Position numbers and translations under genes: made by a program | Assembly: GCA_013115125.1 (NCBI GenBank) | Contig: JABANN010000028.1 | Coordinates: forward strand, 56,119-120,118 | Length of the DNA: 64,000 bases | DNA from: Perkinsus olseni | Taxonomy: Eukaryota > Perkinsozoa > Perkinsida | Direction: 5' to 3' | The notes under the pieces: model-generated | The model's database searches: none | The model's input: only the letters and a program-made list of their open reading frames with translations | What the model was told of the DNA's origin: nothing | In this document: positions 12,901 to 25,232 of the stretch, piece after piece | Numbering within the stretch: the stretch's first letter is position 1 | How the letters are laid out: each line of letters starts with the position of its first letter

Positions 12901-14351
12901 CCTTCCGAGGACACAAGTAGGTGCCGGGGAACCAGGCACCGTTGGGATCCGCGTCATCTGGTCGCGGTTTCTTTCCAGTGACTTCGAGGTAACTGCTCAC
13001 CACGCGTACTGCTCTCAGGCACTGTCTCCAGCACCCCTGTTGAAGGCGCTGATCGTGATGCACCTCTCCAAGAGTTCGCCGTGTTCGACCCCCTCTCACT
13101 CATTCATTCTCCCCCAAAGGCCGTCACTGAGCCTGCCTTCGCGGTCATCGACGAGAGAGGTGTTGGGGCGTGCGGCCCCAGAGGCTTCTACGGTAAGATT
13201 AAGCGGTTGCCTCGCTGCTTTGCTGGATGAAAAGCTCGCCAGGCACTACCTTGGAGCACCTTGAGCTCGAGAAGGTCATTAAGGATTTCCTGGAGACAGA
13301 GGCCGCCATTCTCTACAGCCACCATGCCCTCACAGCCTCGAGCGCGGTAGGTCAGGAAAGAGGTGGAATTGTTCTCTGTGACGACCTTGTGTTTCTGACA
13401 GGCTCAAGCCTTCATCAAGAAGAACGATTTCGTCATTATTCACAAATACGCGACCTACGGTATCCGCACCGGAGTGAAGCTGTCCAGGTGCCGCAATGTT
13501 ACCTGGTGGTCGGGGGATATCGATGAGCTGTTCGATCTGGTCGAAGCCAAGATGCGTGAAGTGAAGCTTTCCAGTCACGTAGCCCGAGTGTGGGTCGTGA
13601 TGGACGCCCAGTTCGGTGTCGATCTCAGGAAGGTGAGATCCAATCGTCATTCGCGAGGCTTCCTTCGTGCTAGCGCTGCTTCTGCCAGGTTGTGGACATC
13701 AAGGATGACTTTGGAGCTTACCTCCTTCTCGATGATACCTACGGCATCGGCACTGTTGGGGCGACGGGTCGTGGCTACTGTGAGCATTATGGGGTGAGTC
13801 TGCCGCCGCTGACTGCTGTTTTCGATCCACCGCCGTTCCTATCGTAGGTTCGCTGTTCCTCCGTTGACATCCTCGTTGGTTCCCTCGAGCAAACGTTCGG
13901 GTCCCAAGGAGGGTTCTGCGTTGGCAAGCAGACTACCATTGATCATCAAACCCTATACGGAAGTGGCTACTGCTTCAGTGCCAGCTCCCCTCCTGCCTCG
14001 TGTAAGGTGGCCACCGAAGCTATCAAGCGAGTGCAGGGCAGCGAGCGGCTGGCTCGTGTCCAGGCAAACACTCGCAGACTGCGGAGAGACCTCGAAGATA
14101 TGGGGGCGGATATGATCACTGACGCCCAATCTTTCGCCCAGCTCGTTAGAGTGAATGACGCCCAGAAGGTCGCCTCTGTTATGCAAGAAAGGGGCTTTGT
14201 TGTGCAACCTTTATTGAGCTCTCCTTTGGAGAGTGAAGGACTTGCTTCCGAGAAGAACAGCCTCATCAGGATCTGCGTCGGCGCTCATCATAGCCCTGAA
14301 TCCATCGATCAGTGCGTCGATTGTCTCAAGGAAGTCACAGTCCCGTGCTAA
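9957..14351 (+). CDS. Single-chain serine palmitoyltransferase, copy B (LCB2-LCB1 fusion)
   Basis: Tandem paralogue of copy A with the same order of parts and matching intron positions. The N-terminal membrane-associated region includes FYPDESIPW and the LCB2 entry [13 protein letters not shown]. The LCB2 half has [64 protein letters not shown] and the PLP-lysine motif [13 protein letters not shown] (about 12045-12085). An intron at about 12676-12731 joins it in frame to the LCB1 half. That half has [12 protein letters not shown] (about 13162-13195), whose Cys corresponds to the Cys of the human SPTLC1 [11 protein letters not shown] motif, then [13 protein letters not shown] and [15 protein letters not shown] without lysine. 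It ends ...CLKEVTVPC. Start chosen at the first in-frame ATG upstream of the shared TVVFM segment. All exons read cleanly, so it is probably functional. Confidence 0.9.
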
Positions 14352-15149
14352 TAGTATTATCCAATTTCATCATTTCTTATCAAATCTCTACCAGTGCAGT
14401 TCAAGGAGCTGCTACTGTACACTACAGTTCTCTGCAACCATCTTCTCTTCGAACCATCAAGGTGATCACCATCAACAAAACTGTCGGTCGTGGGCAACGA
14501 TGGTATATATAGCATACATATTGGTATTGTCATTTGTTGTTGTCCGTAGACTAGCCCCGGTCAGGGACCTCACAACCCTTCCACCACTGTGGCCTTGCTT
14601 CTTTCCGTTCCTGCAGAAGCCGGCCGCCTCAGTGCCTCACGACAATCGGCGCTGCCCAAGTAGGACCCCTAGGATTTTCTTTCCATGGGTGCCCTGTTAT
14701 GTGGAGCAGTTGTCCTCAACAGAAACAATAATTTTCCTCCGTCCGTCTCTACGACCATCCTCCTTTTGTGTTTTAGTCTGTCAAGACGTGGCGATTGCGA
14801 AGTCGGGTCGGAGCGGGGCGCCTCTTCAGTTGATTGTTGCTGGTCATCATTACCCGCCCGTGTGCATGCGTGCAGCCTTCGTAGGGATAGGCTCGCTTAT
14901 CTTCATAGTATCAGGAATCGCATGTGAGGACGTGTGGGTCGCCGCGTGGTCTTTGATGGTCTACCAACCGAGTTTTTGGCTCGGGGATGGTGGACGTTGC
15001 CCATTATCGACGGTTGATGCCCCTGCGCGGGAAGAAGTCGGTCAAAGCTCCTCCCGGGAGGAGTGCTTCTTTGATATCATGCTCATTGGGAGTCTACGAA
15101 TGGCTGACTGTTTGCTGCGAAATTTTTCGTTGAGGATAGTCCACTAGAT
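14352..15149. other. Interval after SPT copy B, no firm gene
   Basis: A long open frame crosses the SPT stop on the plus strand (14233-15147), but its first part overlaps the SPT coding end in another frame. Its later part (LIFIVSGIACEDVWVAAWSL) has no family resemblance. It may contain the 5' exons of the unknown gene that ends at 16536. Nothing else recognised. Confidence 0.35.
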
Positions 15150-16536
15150 TAAATCCAGCAACCTTCGAACTACTTGATAGGGACTGCTAACTGTTTGAAT
15201 TGCGAGAGGGACCAGGCACCTGAGAAGAGGTCCGGCTGTGATGTTGTGGTAGGTGTTTACAAAGGGAGGCGGCTCAACGACGACCCAATATTCTCTCACC
15301 TCGAGATTGGGTACGGGGAGGCCATTATAGGTGAGTAATGCGTGAAGCCCAGTGCAGAGCTCAGGTTTGGCCAGGCCTTGGCTGCGGCTGTGTGTCCGCG
15401 GGCGTCATGGGGGTCTTGTCGGCTTACACCAGGAAACGCTGTCTTTTGTCTGGGTGGGTCGGTAACTGTCATTCATTGGACATCAGTCACTGCAGGTACG
15501 TCCTCCTATCGGTGGTTTTGGGAGGGAGTCTCCTCGTTGTTGCATATGTGAGGACCAGTAGAAGATGTCGGCAGAGGAGATTCAGCCGTTATGGTCGTAG
15601 GTCCTGGCGTCCATCAGTAGGAGCGATGCTGTGAGGTTCGCTACCGTGTGCGGGCGGCGTCGAAAGACTGGTACAACTGCTCCGCATTGGTCGCGGGTCT
15701 TCCGTTTTGGAGCTATTAGGTGCCCTCTATGGATCGGAGCGTATGATTCAACTGATGAGCGAGTACGAGAGTATGAGGCAGGCCCTCGACAATTGCATCG
15801 CGAAGTAGTGCCATCAGCTATGCCGGTCTGAATGTCGCCACAGCCGTACCAACACCGTCGGCGAGGCTCCGGTACATCTGCTGTCTCTGGACAGCTGCCC
15901 GGGAGCTGTTGATGACCAGCTTATCCCATGGGAAGTTCATCGGTAGTCTAGGATCGAGTTGTAGTATGGGATGTACTCGCAGGTATGGTCAGCTGTTGAG
16001 AGCTGCGGAGAGGCGGTATCACTGCGGTGGCGCCTGTGAGGCTGGGTCGCCGCTCTTTGGTTGGCCGCTGGGCACCGGCAAAGGAGGGGTGAGGGCGTTA
16101 CGGTGGTGGTAGGCCTGTACTGGATTATCAGGTAGTACCCCCGGAGAGTGCTGAGGACCTGCTGCTAGAGCCCTGCGTGAAGGGAATTGTGGAGGACCTC
16201 CATCAACAGGCTAGCTCCAACGCGTGGGCTTCACGATTCTTCCTAGAAACAAGCCAGGCTACTACTGTTGTTCAGTACCGCGTCACTCGCCGCTGCGATG
16301 CCCCTGCTGTTGTCGGGCCTCTGTGGATCGCTGATCTGCTGTAGTAGAGCCCAGAAGAGGCTCGAGAGGATTCGCCAGCGAGGACCGTATCATCTGGCGT
16401 CGTCTGGTGAGTACGACACCCTGTAAGGTCTTATGGATCCCCCTCCCGCTCGCTGACAGCTGATCCGAGCAGCCTACCATTGATGATGTTCGACGGAGAA
16501 GACAGCAGCTCTGATGACAGTGATGATGACCACTAA
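15150..16536 (+). CDS. Unknown spliced gene with acidic C-terminus
   Basis: Several exon-like segments lie in series on the plus strand. One encodes VVVGVYKGRRLNDDPIFSH followed by LEIGYGEAIIG, ending at a GTGAGT donor (about 15240-15332). Others encode LLGALYGSERMIQLMSEYES (about 15713-15775) and DLLLEPCVKGIVEDLHQQAS, continuing through VVQYRVTRRC (about 16155-16330). A last exon after an intron ends in a Ser/Asp-rich tail (DGEDSSSDDSDDDH) with TAA at 16534-16536. I do not recognise the family, and the middle (15.4-15.7 kb) could not be joined with confidence. The next gene starts only about 77 bases downstream. Function unknown. Confidence 0.4.
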
Positions 16537-16612
16537 TGCTCATGATGTTGACATGTTTAACCATTGTGTTTCCTCCTTATTATTGCGTTTCAGTTGTGAC
16601 GAATGGGCGGAG

Positions 16613-18992
16613 ATGAAATCTTGGACTCCCGAGAGTGCTAAGCAGTTGTTGATGATGGTTACTCGGAGTATCGCCCTCTTTGTGGCGGTGGTCGTGCAGT
16701 TGCTACGGCACGCCAATGCTTGGGGACAGGACGGCCATTTTATCATCGCCGCCATTGCGGAGTGGATAGTATCGGACAGAGTCAGTAATACAGGGGAGCG
16801 CTCACTTGGAGACGACGCACCTCTGGGGGTGTGATCCTGGCGCTGCCCTAGTATCATTCCGCGCTAGAGCCATCAGAGCTGTCATGTTTGGGGAGACACA
16901 CAGGCCAAGAGGCGGGCAATCAATCCGATATTGGGTAATCCGTGCTTAGTAGGTGTGAAGAGGGTATAAGTTCGGGAAAATGGCTCCCTCGTTATCGGGA
17001 TCGTCGGACGTAGAAAGAGTGTAGCACGTCGAATACGGCTATCCCTCTCAGTTGCCGGGGTAAATGAGACACTGGGTAGAGGACAGGATATGATAGGTGT
17101 TGCCGCATGGGCTGACACGGCCTCCCACAGTGCTCAGTAAGGCGTAGCGCTCTACTGGGCGATCAGCATGTTCATGCGGCTGTTGGGACTGCTAGATATC
17201 GATGGACAGCCCCTCTCCACTATGTTGATACCCCTACGAGGCAGTGTAAGATGGTCTATCAGCGTGACTGCCCCAATGACTTCTGTGTCATCGGAGCTAT
17301 ATACAACTACACTAACAGGGCTGTTGTAATAGGGAAGGTCGAGCTGTGATTGGGAGCAGCTTGACACAGGGAGTATAGCTCGGCTTGTGAACGTTACTGT
17401 TCACGGCTCACATCCTCAACGCTATCATGACTTGTTTTGCCTAAAACAGCATCACGCTTCTGGTGTGGACGCCTATCATCACTGGAATGCGCACGAGTCT
17501 CTGTGGCTGATGTTCCACTGAATTTCGTATCGAAAGCCCAGTACTTGCCCTTCGAATGAGTCACAGTGCAGTACTAGCGTGTTCTTCTGATGCACTGGTG
17601 CGTATTGTGGCGTTATCGCGCCGAATGATGCGTGGCTGCCGGCGAAATTCTTTTGTTACGGTGAAGTTTGTCACATCGGGTTTGCCGAGCGTGCGAGTCC
17701 TTTCCTGGTCAGTCTAATACTGTGTCTCGAGCGGAAAAGGAGTTCGCCATGAAGTTAGTAATACACTTCCTTGGAGATGTCCACCAGCCCCTGCATGTGG
17801 GCTTCACTGGGGACCACGGGGGGAATGGTATCCACGTAAGCCGGCCTTACGATCAACGTCCGGGGCAATTTCTGGGCATCAGGTGACGACCGACTTTGCC
17901 CCCCCTGGGCCTCGCCATAAAGAGGAGAGTAGACTGCATAGGGTGTGGGATTCAGGACTGATAACGCAGTATGTCTGCCGATCTCTGAATGCGTATATGA
18001 GCTTCTCCTGGCTCGTTCAGGGACGAGTTCGAGCTGCGAGTTCAACGCCGGAGGGAGCACAGGAAGATACCACCGCACCCGCCTTACAAGCATAAATACG
18101 AGGAAAGATGGTACTAGGATTGAAGCAACGCAATTGCCCGTAAATCGTTCGGTCCTGTGGCGTTGAACTGACCATAGTGATGTCAGAAATCGGAGGAATA
18201 ACTAGCGTATCATCGAAGGTTCATGGTCCCGTATCGGGTGCCCAGCTTCGTGGGAGGTCTCCGACATGAGCGACTCTGTGCGGAAATCGCCTAATGGGAA
18301 TATCCTCGGCACACCAGTGGCCGGCCTCTCTTTAGCTTTCGATAGAAATTTGGTTCAATACACGCTTGCATTGGGATTGTTATGGTATAACTGAGTGGAT
18401 ACCAGAATGACAATGCCTGTGTTGGTATTGCAGTTATCAGTATAACACGATAGTCTTTCACGCTGCCGCTGCCATCGTCAGGCACGAGCTGCTAGAGCAT
18501 CTATGGGCTAAGCTGTCTAAGGGTGGAGAGTTTGCGAAGCATCGCGAGGAGTGGCTGGCTCCGTGTCGCCTAAAAGGCCTTCAGGAGTGCTCCAAGACCA
18601 TGGCCGAGGAGAGTCTAGCAGTAGCTTGCTCTGCTGCGTAGCTTATGGCCTAGCCGCTGTCGTCGCGCTAGACTGGCCGTCAGGTACCATGATGAGTATC
18701 GCCGATGGATCGCTGATGGTGATGTTCTCGATCGTGACTACTTTCTAACGCGGAATCCGTTGATGGAAGAGCAACTGGCTAAGGGAGGGGTATAGTCTTC
18801 TGCCACATTGCAGTTTCCCTTTCATGAATCATCTAAGCCACAGAGCTTCGCTCCGAGTGTTTCATCTCTGCCTCGCATCAGGTCCGCCTTGCCTGGGTCC
18901 TCCAGCAAATGTTCGGCAGCAAGCGTCATCGCCACTCGCGTAGGAGTCGCCGGCCTAAGACCGGCGAAGACGTTGTTGTCGAATACGTATAG
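16613..18992 (+). CDS. S1/P1-type zinc-dependent nuclease, secreted or lysosomal
   Basis: Spliced gene for a class I S1/P1 nuclease, a three-zinc enzyme that cleaves single-stranded nucleic acids and releases 5'-nucleotides. A hydrophobic signal peptide (SIALFVAVVVQLL) is followed by WGQDGHFIIAAIAEWI. The tryptophan would be the mature N-terminal residue, which is a zinc ligand in this family. Later exons give an AAWAD-like segment, LHYVDTPTRQC and RDCPNDFCVIGAIYNYT (about 17225-17330), then HFLGDVHQPLHVGFTGDHGG (about 17765-17820), HRVWDSGLI (about 17937-17962) and ECSKTMAEESLAVACSAAY. The C-terminal exon reads VRLAWVLQQMFG, then a basic tail and TAG. The His/Asp ligand motifs expected of the family are all visible in order. 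An N-terminal signal and the family's usual location suggest an endomembrane or secreted enzyme. Confidence 0.88.
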
Positions 18993-19299
18993 TTTCGGTA
19001 GCCGGGAAATTAGTCCTCTGGTGACCAGCGGTGTTCTTCAGTAGCCGCCGCACTGGTTGCTGTTTGCAGCGGTGAATGCACGCTCATAGGGAGATGTTGA
19101 AGAGTTGTGTTCATTGCTCTTGCCGACTCGCGACCTGAGTTGGCGCTAGACCAAGCTCGGTCTTGCCTCTGGAGGTATCTCCGGGATGCAGCCGTTGGTG
19201 AAGGCATCTTGCTCGGGCTGTAGTACCTATTCCGGAATCCCGAGCTGTCGCCAGCATTGTCATGGGAAATTTCTACTATCAGTCGGTGTCCGCTGTCCA
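18993..19299. other. Short intergenic interval
   Basis: About 300 bases between the nuclease stop and the first plausible helicase ATG. No RNA gene, repeat or clear promoter motif seen. Confidence 0.5.
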
Positions 19300-22200
19300 A
19301 TGTGGCCTACGCCTCCGTCGGGTCCTGCCAGCAGCAATATGGCTGCATATCAAGCGATGGTGTGGCAACAGCAACTACAACAACAGCAGCAGCAACAGCA
19401 GCAGCAGCAGCAGCAAAGGTGGTACCTGGGTGCTCAGGGACTCGATCGTAGCTGCCGCCATTAGTAGGAATCCTCTCTCTAATAATCTAACTACCTCCTA
19501 GAGCGTTGGAAACAATCGGGTAGACGTACTCTCCTCGATCGTCCTTACCGCTTCATCGTGAGTATCACCCTAGAGACTCTTTAAGTTGCCATTCCATGTC
19601 GTCATTCCACGGTTTCATTCTTTTTCCCGGGTGGTTAGCGTTTCGTGGCTGCCTTAGGCCTGGCAGCGCACCGACCCCTCCCCCAGGACTGCCACCGATG
19701 CCCCTGCCTGGGATGCTGATGGCCCCGCCGGCGATGCCACAACAACACATGCCCTCGATCGGGATGCCCCCAGTGATGCCTCCCATGATGCCCTTTATGC
19801 CGCCTGTTGGGCCTTCGTTGGTCCAACGTGGATTCGCTGGTCAGGGGGTAGGTAGATCACCTGTGCTAGGGAGGTCAATACTAGGGCTCTCTTCGTTTGA
19901 GGTCAAGGATAGTTTGCCTAGCGTGTGCCCCCGCGATCTTCCCCCACGCATTTCCTATCAGGCCTCATCCTCGGCTCCGATAAGGCCGCCAGCAGTGCCA
20001 GGGTACGAGCTCGGGTAGCTCCTTCCTTCTTGACTGGTGCCACGCCGAATTGGATATTAATGTTGCTTTGACAGGCCAGTTTGGGAGCGGGTACATCTGC
20101 CATCTGACACCGCGGCTCGAGAGGCACTCCGATCGAAGCTTCTGGAGTGGGATATGGCCTTGGACGCCCACGGCGAGGCGCTACAAGGGTCGGCTCATCT
20201 CGCCGAAGGTACTGGCATGGTCCCCACCGGCAGACAGGCGCTATGGCCGTCGTTCAGATATTGGTAGTGCTGTCAATGAGCTCTGCACTAGCGTGTCCGA
20301 GCAGCAGCGGATACAGATGTCTCTGTACAGCGCTATGGGCCATGGTAAAGGACGGAGAGGAGGGACGCAGTACTATAGTAAGATCGACTTGCTAGGGGTT
20401 TACAGTGCTGATCGTGAGCACAGGTAACAAGGTCAACCTGCATAGGTCTAACCTGCAGGGACTACAGCAAGCCATGGAGAAAGTAGTGGTACAAGTCTTG
20501 GCCTTCGATGGAGATTTGTTCTTCTCGCCAGATAACGACGTCGCTGCAGTCCTTAGACGAGGACAAGTGTCCGGCTCTGTCGGAGTGGCTGGAGGGCCTC
20601 GTTACCACTTGTGACATGGTCAATGAGGCCTTCATGCAGCAAGGTCTATCAGAGAAAGTAGACGAATCGAACTTCTGTGGTCTGCCTTTTCTCTCTTCCT
20701 TCGATATGGTGTATCTCTGGAGGATTTGTCGTGTATGGAGCTTTTCCTTGCCCGCCCCCCTTGTATCCGGGGTAGGCTCGTTCCCTAGGTACTGGATCCA
20801 TCAGGCTTCGTCTCAACGTTAGCCAACATCAGGGACTCCATAAGGGCCTGCGACCCGTCTCAGAATGTAAGAATAGCAAAGTCAATATCATCCACCTCGC
20901 GGTGGTCAGACTCAAGTCGTTGCCAGCATTGGCCAGAGGCTGGGAATACTGGTCACGGAGGTAGTCCGCTTCCTTACCGAGGTGAGTCCCGGAGGTGCAT
21001 CAGAGATCTCTGAGCCATACCGTGTCACTGCAGAGTCGGCAAACGCTTCAAAGGGTCATTAACAGGCTTAGTCAGGAGGAGTCCATGCCGTCTCCGACCG
21101 AAGAGGTTTGTGCAACAAGTCTTGTGGTGAACTCCGATAAGGACTCTTATATTGTACTCAGGCCTCTGTGGCTAGTTGCATCTGGAACCCTGCCTTGGAC
21201 CACCTCCCCATCGATGACCATCGGCCTACTATAATGGATCGTATCAGGAAGCAGACGGTGACGCTGATTCACGGCGATACAGGTGAGCTCAGTCTATGTT
21301 GGGACGCATCATCTCCAATCTCGACACAGGTTGTGGCAAGAGCTCGCGGGTGCCGCAGTTCATCATAGATGCTGATCCGAATGCCAAGATCGTCGTCACG
21401 CAGCCGCGGCGGCTGGCCGCCATTACCTTGGCACACCGAGTTCGAGATGAGGTGTGACAGTTCAGACCATTCTCGCGCCGATATGCGTTCCAAAATTGCG
21501 AAATTGTTGCATGGATCACTGCAGTCCAGCATGTTGTTCCCTTCAGCTCACAGCCTGCGGCAAGGATGGTGCCTCCCTGGTTGGATATCGAATAGGTGGA
21601 GGGGAGAGGAGCGAATCGTCAGGAGCCTCGGAGCCTCGAATCCTCTTCGTTACCACTGGATACCTCCTCCAAAGCCTCGTTCAGGACCCTATACGACTGT
21701 ATACTAAATGGACTCATGTAAGTGGACCATTCACTTATCAGGAAATATTAATATTATATAGTATTATTCGTATACACTCTCTTTATGATGGATTTATATA
21801 TAGTTACTTCATAGTACGTATCATTAGCTTAGATATTAGTAATATCATATTACCATGGATTTTGAGGTCCGTTTCTACCTGCTCATCGTAGCGGATCCTG
21901 GAAATTGTCAAGCTCGATATTGCAGGCAACGTCCTAGCGTATTCGGCTGACTATTCCTTTCGCGTAGGTTATTCTGGATGAAGCACACGAGCGCGGCATG
22001 GATGTCGATTTGGTTATGTCTATCGTGCGCTTGATGAGGAGGCAGTCGGTGTCCCCTGACTTCAAGATCATCGTCATGAGCGCGACCCTACAGGGCAAGG
22101 TGGCTAGCTCTCTCGCCGCCGCCGGCCTAGCATGTGCACATCCCTCAGGTGCTAGCCGACTACTTCCGAGACCTCAACGCTGGTGCCTCTGGTGGATCTC

Positions 22201-25153
22201 TGAAACCGATATATGTCGGAGTCAAACGCTTCGCAGTCGAGAGGTGATGATCTACTTTGAGCTCCCTCCCTAATGGGTGACGTGTTAGTTACTACTTGGA
22301 CGACCTTTGGGGGCTGTCACGTCCTCCTGAACTCTCTTCTGGTACTGTGGCTGATACCCTCAGAGCCCGGAATGCCACTTCGAAGGTTGGTACACCTAGC
22401 CTGGTGCTCGGTGATTGGTGCTGATGCCTGACAGGTCTTACCTAACGATGCTACCGAAGGTATTAACAAGCTCACTAAACTCCAAGTAAAGTTGCAGAGC
22501 TCGTTATCTTCCAGTCTACTTATTGCTTCTTCAGGACTCAGCCATGGAGGCTGTTGAGAGCAAGGTGGCCCCTGCTGGCACTACGGGCTTTGCTGACGTC
22601 AGGGACAGCCTCGACCTGTGGGGTGACTCTCTGGGGGTACGCTACCTTCTCTCCAGTCTGTGCCGATATTATGTCTCCCGGATTCTGCTCAGCCTATTGC
22701 GGCCCCAGACTCCGTCACGAAGCTCGCGGCTGTGAATCAAGCAGCAAATCTCTCGCCGTCGACGAAGTACGAAGTTGCCTCGCTAATCACAGTCACTGTG
22801 CGTCACTCATCTCGTGGTTTCCTCACTCTCACGCCCGGCGTTTCCTAACCATGCCTTGTGCTTTCCCTTCCGCAGCCTTCCCTCGCCAACTAACTGCATC
22901 ACAGACGGTGCGCTAGTCGCTCAGTGGGAGCGGCCTCTCTGGTATACTTTCAGGATGGCTCCGTTCCCCCTGCTGAGTTCTCCGCGTCACGATCACCCGT
23001 CACTTCCCACCGCTGTAACGCCCTATTGTGCTTCAGATATGACGTGCTGGTATGGAGGCTGATACAGCACTTCTGCGACGGCGGCGACAGCGTCATCGTG
23101 TTTTTACCGGGCATAGCGGAGATCTTCGACCTCAACAACTACTACAGGTCGACCATCGAGCCCACATTGGCTACATCTGGGGTGAGGACTACACAGCTGG
23201 TGGAGGCCGAAGGGCATTATTGATAGTAGATTCAATACGAAGTGGTGGTCCTGCACAGCACAGTCCCCATCGAGTACGACAGCGAAGGCAATCTGCCGAG
23301 GCCTACCGGGACAGAGGTTAGAGTGTAAGGCCACTATAGTCTCGCTTCTTCAGTAGAGGGACCAACGTAGGTCCTCAGATACCTGTCAACTAACATAGCG
23401 GAGTCCAGCGTCACCATACCTGGTGTCAAGCTCGTCATTGACACCTGCATCGCTAGACAGGCATGTTGGATGTTACCCGTCAGCCTGTGCTCGATGGCTC
23501 TCTCCTCTTAGGTAGTGTACGACCAGACGCGGGAGACAGTTGGTGACTCCTCCTACCGAGCGACATTGAAGAATGTTTGGACGAGTCAGGCATCGTCCAT
23601 GCAAAGGATGGGCCGCGCCGGTCGAGAGAGCGACGGTTTATGTGTGAGAACTGGCCGGCGCCCAGTGCACGGACTTGGTCGGCCATGGTGATGCTGTAGA
23701 TACGTCTGGTGACGCGGAGATGGTTTAAGATCGGTATGGCGAAGTACGATACCTGCGAGATGCGACGGGCGCCGTTGGAGAAAATCTACCTCAACAGCAA
23801 GTACCTCTGCCAGCAGCTGATGAAGAGGATGCCTCGGCTTGGGTAGGGAAGACCCCAACTATGCTCTCTCATTCCCTATTTCTGTCTAGGCTACTCACTG
23901 CTAGAGCGTTGCTGCTTGAACACACCCCGGAGCCTCCGGTAAGTGACCGCCCGCTGCTGATGGTGCTGAGTAGCTTTGAGGGCCCTCCCTTCAGGATCTG
24001 GCGTCTTTGAATGCTACGGTTGATGCTCTGGAGCGATATGGCGCTTTGACTCCGAGCCCGTCGGGAACAGAGTACGCGACACGACTCATTCATCTTCGGC
24101 AGCTTCGTTCCTTAGGCAACTGTCGGAGATTACCATCCTAGGGAAGCTCTGCATCATCATGCCGTTGGAGCTGCGTCTGTGCAAAATAGTAGGGTCGAGG
24201 AGCTCGGGCCATCGTGTTCCATAGTGTTCTGCAGATCTTATTGAGCGTGTGGCTCGGCTGTGCCCTGGATGGAGTACTCATTGCCTCGGCCCTCTCGTCA
24301 CAAGACCCATTCACGATGCCCAGCATGCTAGTCATGAAGGACTGGAGGCAGTTCGGGAGGAGCGCCAAGTCCAGCTTCGAGACTCGGTATGATGATCGCC
24401 CTCTGTTTTGGTGCCAGTCAAGGCCGTCTTCTCGCAGGGCCCGAATGGACGGCGGATCGTACTCGGAGCCGTTGATGCTTCGGAACCTCCTGCGAAGCTG
24501 GTTAGTGTCATATTATCACTCTGGTGGGGCGGACGGCAGCGACCGTCAAAGCGTGTTGAGGCACACTATGGAGTTCTGCAGGTGGGCAGCGCTGACCCTC
24601 TGGATGCTATTGGAGCATCTCCCACTACTAGGTCCTCGAAATTGGCGGTGATACCTCAGCGGCTTACCAATATCGTCATGACCGTGATGGACGTTAGCAA
24701 TAGGCTTCTAGGGTTACTACAACCCAACACGCTGGCCCACAGACAGGTGATCATGCGCCCGGTCTGGTCTTATTATGGCTGAATGCTTGACACCTTCGCT
24801 GGGCGCAGGTGGGGTCTTACCTTATTTGTCATTAACAGATATCTTGCCTGCTGGAGCTGTTGGGCTTGGGCGAGGATGTGGCGAAGAAGGAGACGGTCGA
24901 GAGCTTGGAGAGCTTCGGTCCGGCGGATGATGCCTTGATGCAGGTGAGCGCATCTGCACTCTATAATGATTGTCATATGCTTCCCTAGGCTATGCTATGT
25001 GGTGCGTTCATGCCGAACCTCGTGGTGGGCCGACCAGGGAGGCCATCGGCTGACGAGGAGAGCCCTCTTACGCTGAGTCTTGAGATGGAAGTGAGTCGTT
25101 GCAGGGACCCGCTTCGCGACAACATTCGTCACCTGCGATTCAATTACCCTTGA
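19300..25153 (+). CDS. DEAH-box RNA helicase with Q-rich and P/M-rich N-terminus
   Basis: Long spliced gene for a superfamily 2 DExH/DEAH helicase. The likely N-terminus is low complexity: a glutamine run encoded by CAG/CAA (about 19368-19420), then a Pro/Met-rich segment (PPGLPPMPLPGMLMAPPAM, about 19680-19740). The helicase core has all expected motifs in order. Motif I is GDTGCGKSS, split by an intron at about 21280-21326. Motif Ia is TQPRRLAAITLAHRV (about 21398-21445), Ib is VTTGYL, II is LDEAHERGMDVD (about 21973-22010) and III is MSATL (about 22078). A segment VIVFLPGIAEI marks motif IV (about 23095), STNIAESSVTIPG motif V (about 23388-23430) and QRMGRAGR motif VI (about 23602). A helical C-terminal extension follows. 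The start and last exon are uncertain. Resemblance is to DHX36/YTHDC2/TDRD9-type enzymes, without a firm subfamily. Part of it (about 22580-22800) is copied at two places downstream. Confidence 0.82.
19368..19420 (+). repeat. CAG/CAA trinucleotide tract (polyglutamine)
   Basis: A near-pure CAG run interspersed with CAA encodes about 16 consecutive or nearly consecutive Gln in the frame that joins the helicase N-terminus. It is followed at once by a GTGGTACCTGG-type donor. Confidence 0.7.
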
Positions 25154-25232
25154 ATGAAGCTGTATTAGAGTGTCCTCGAATGGATATTAGCACGGCCGTG
25201 GGATTCTCCATGCTTCTCCGGGCGTATGTTGG

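Noticed and set aside
14233-15147. 304-codon open frame on the plus strand as a gene
   Set aside because: Its first third overlaps the SPT copy B coding end in another frame, and the rest has no family resemblance. It is probably a chance frame in GC-balanced DNA.
19257-19501. Alternative Asn/Ser-rich reading of the CAG tract
   Set aside because: The Gln frame connects to the MWPTPPSGPASSN exon and ends at a donor before the P/M-rich exon, which fits a helicase N-terminus better.
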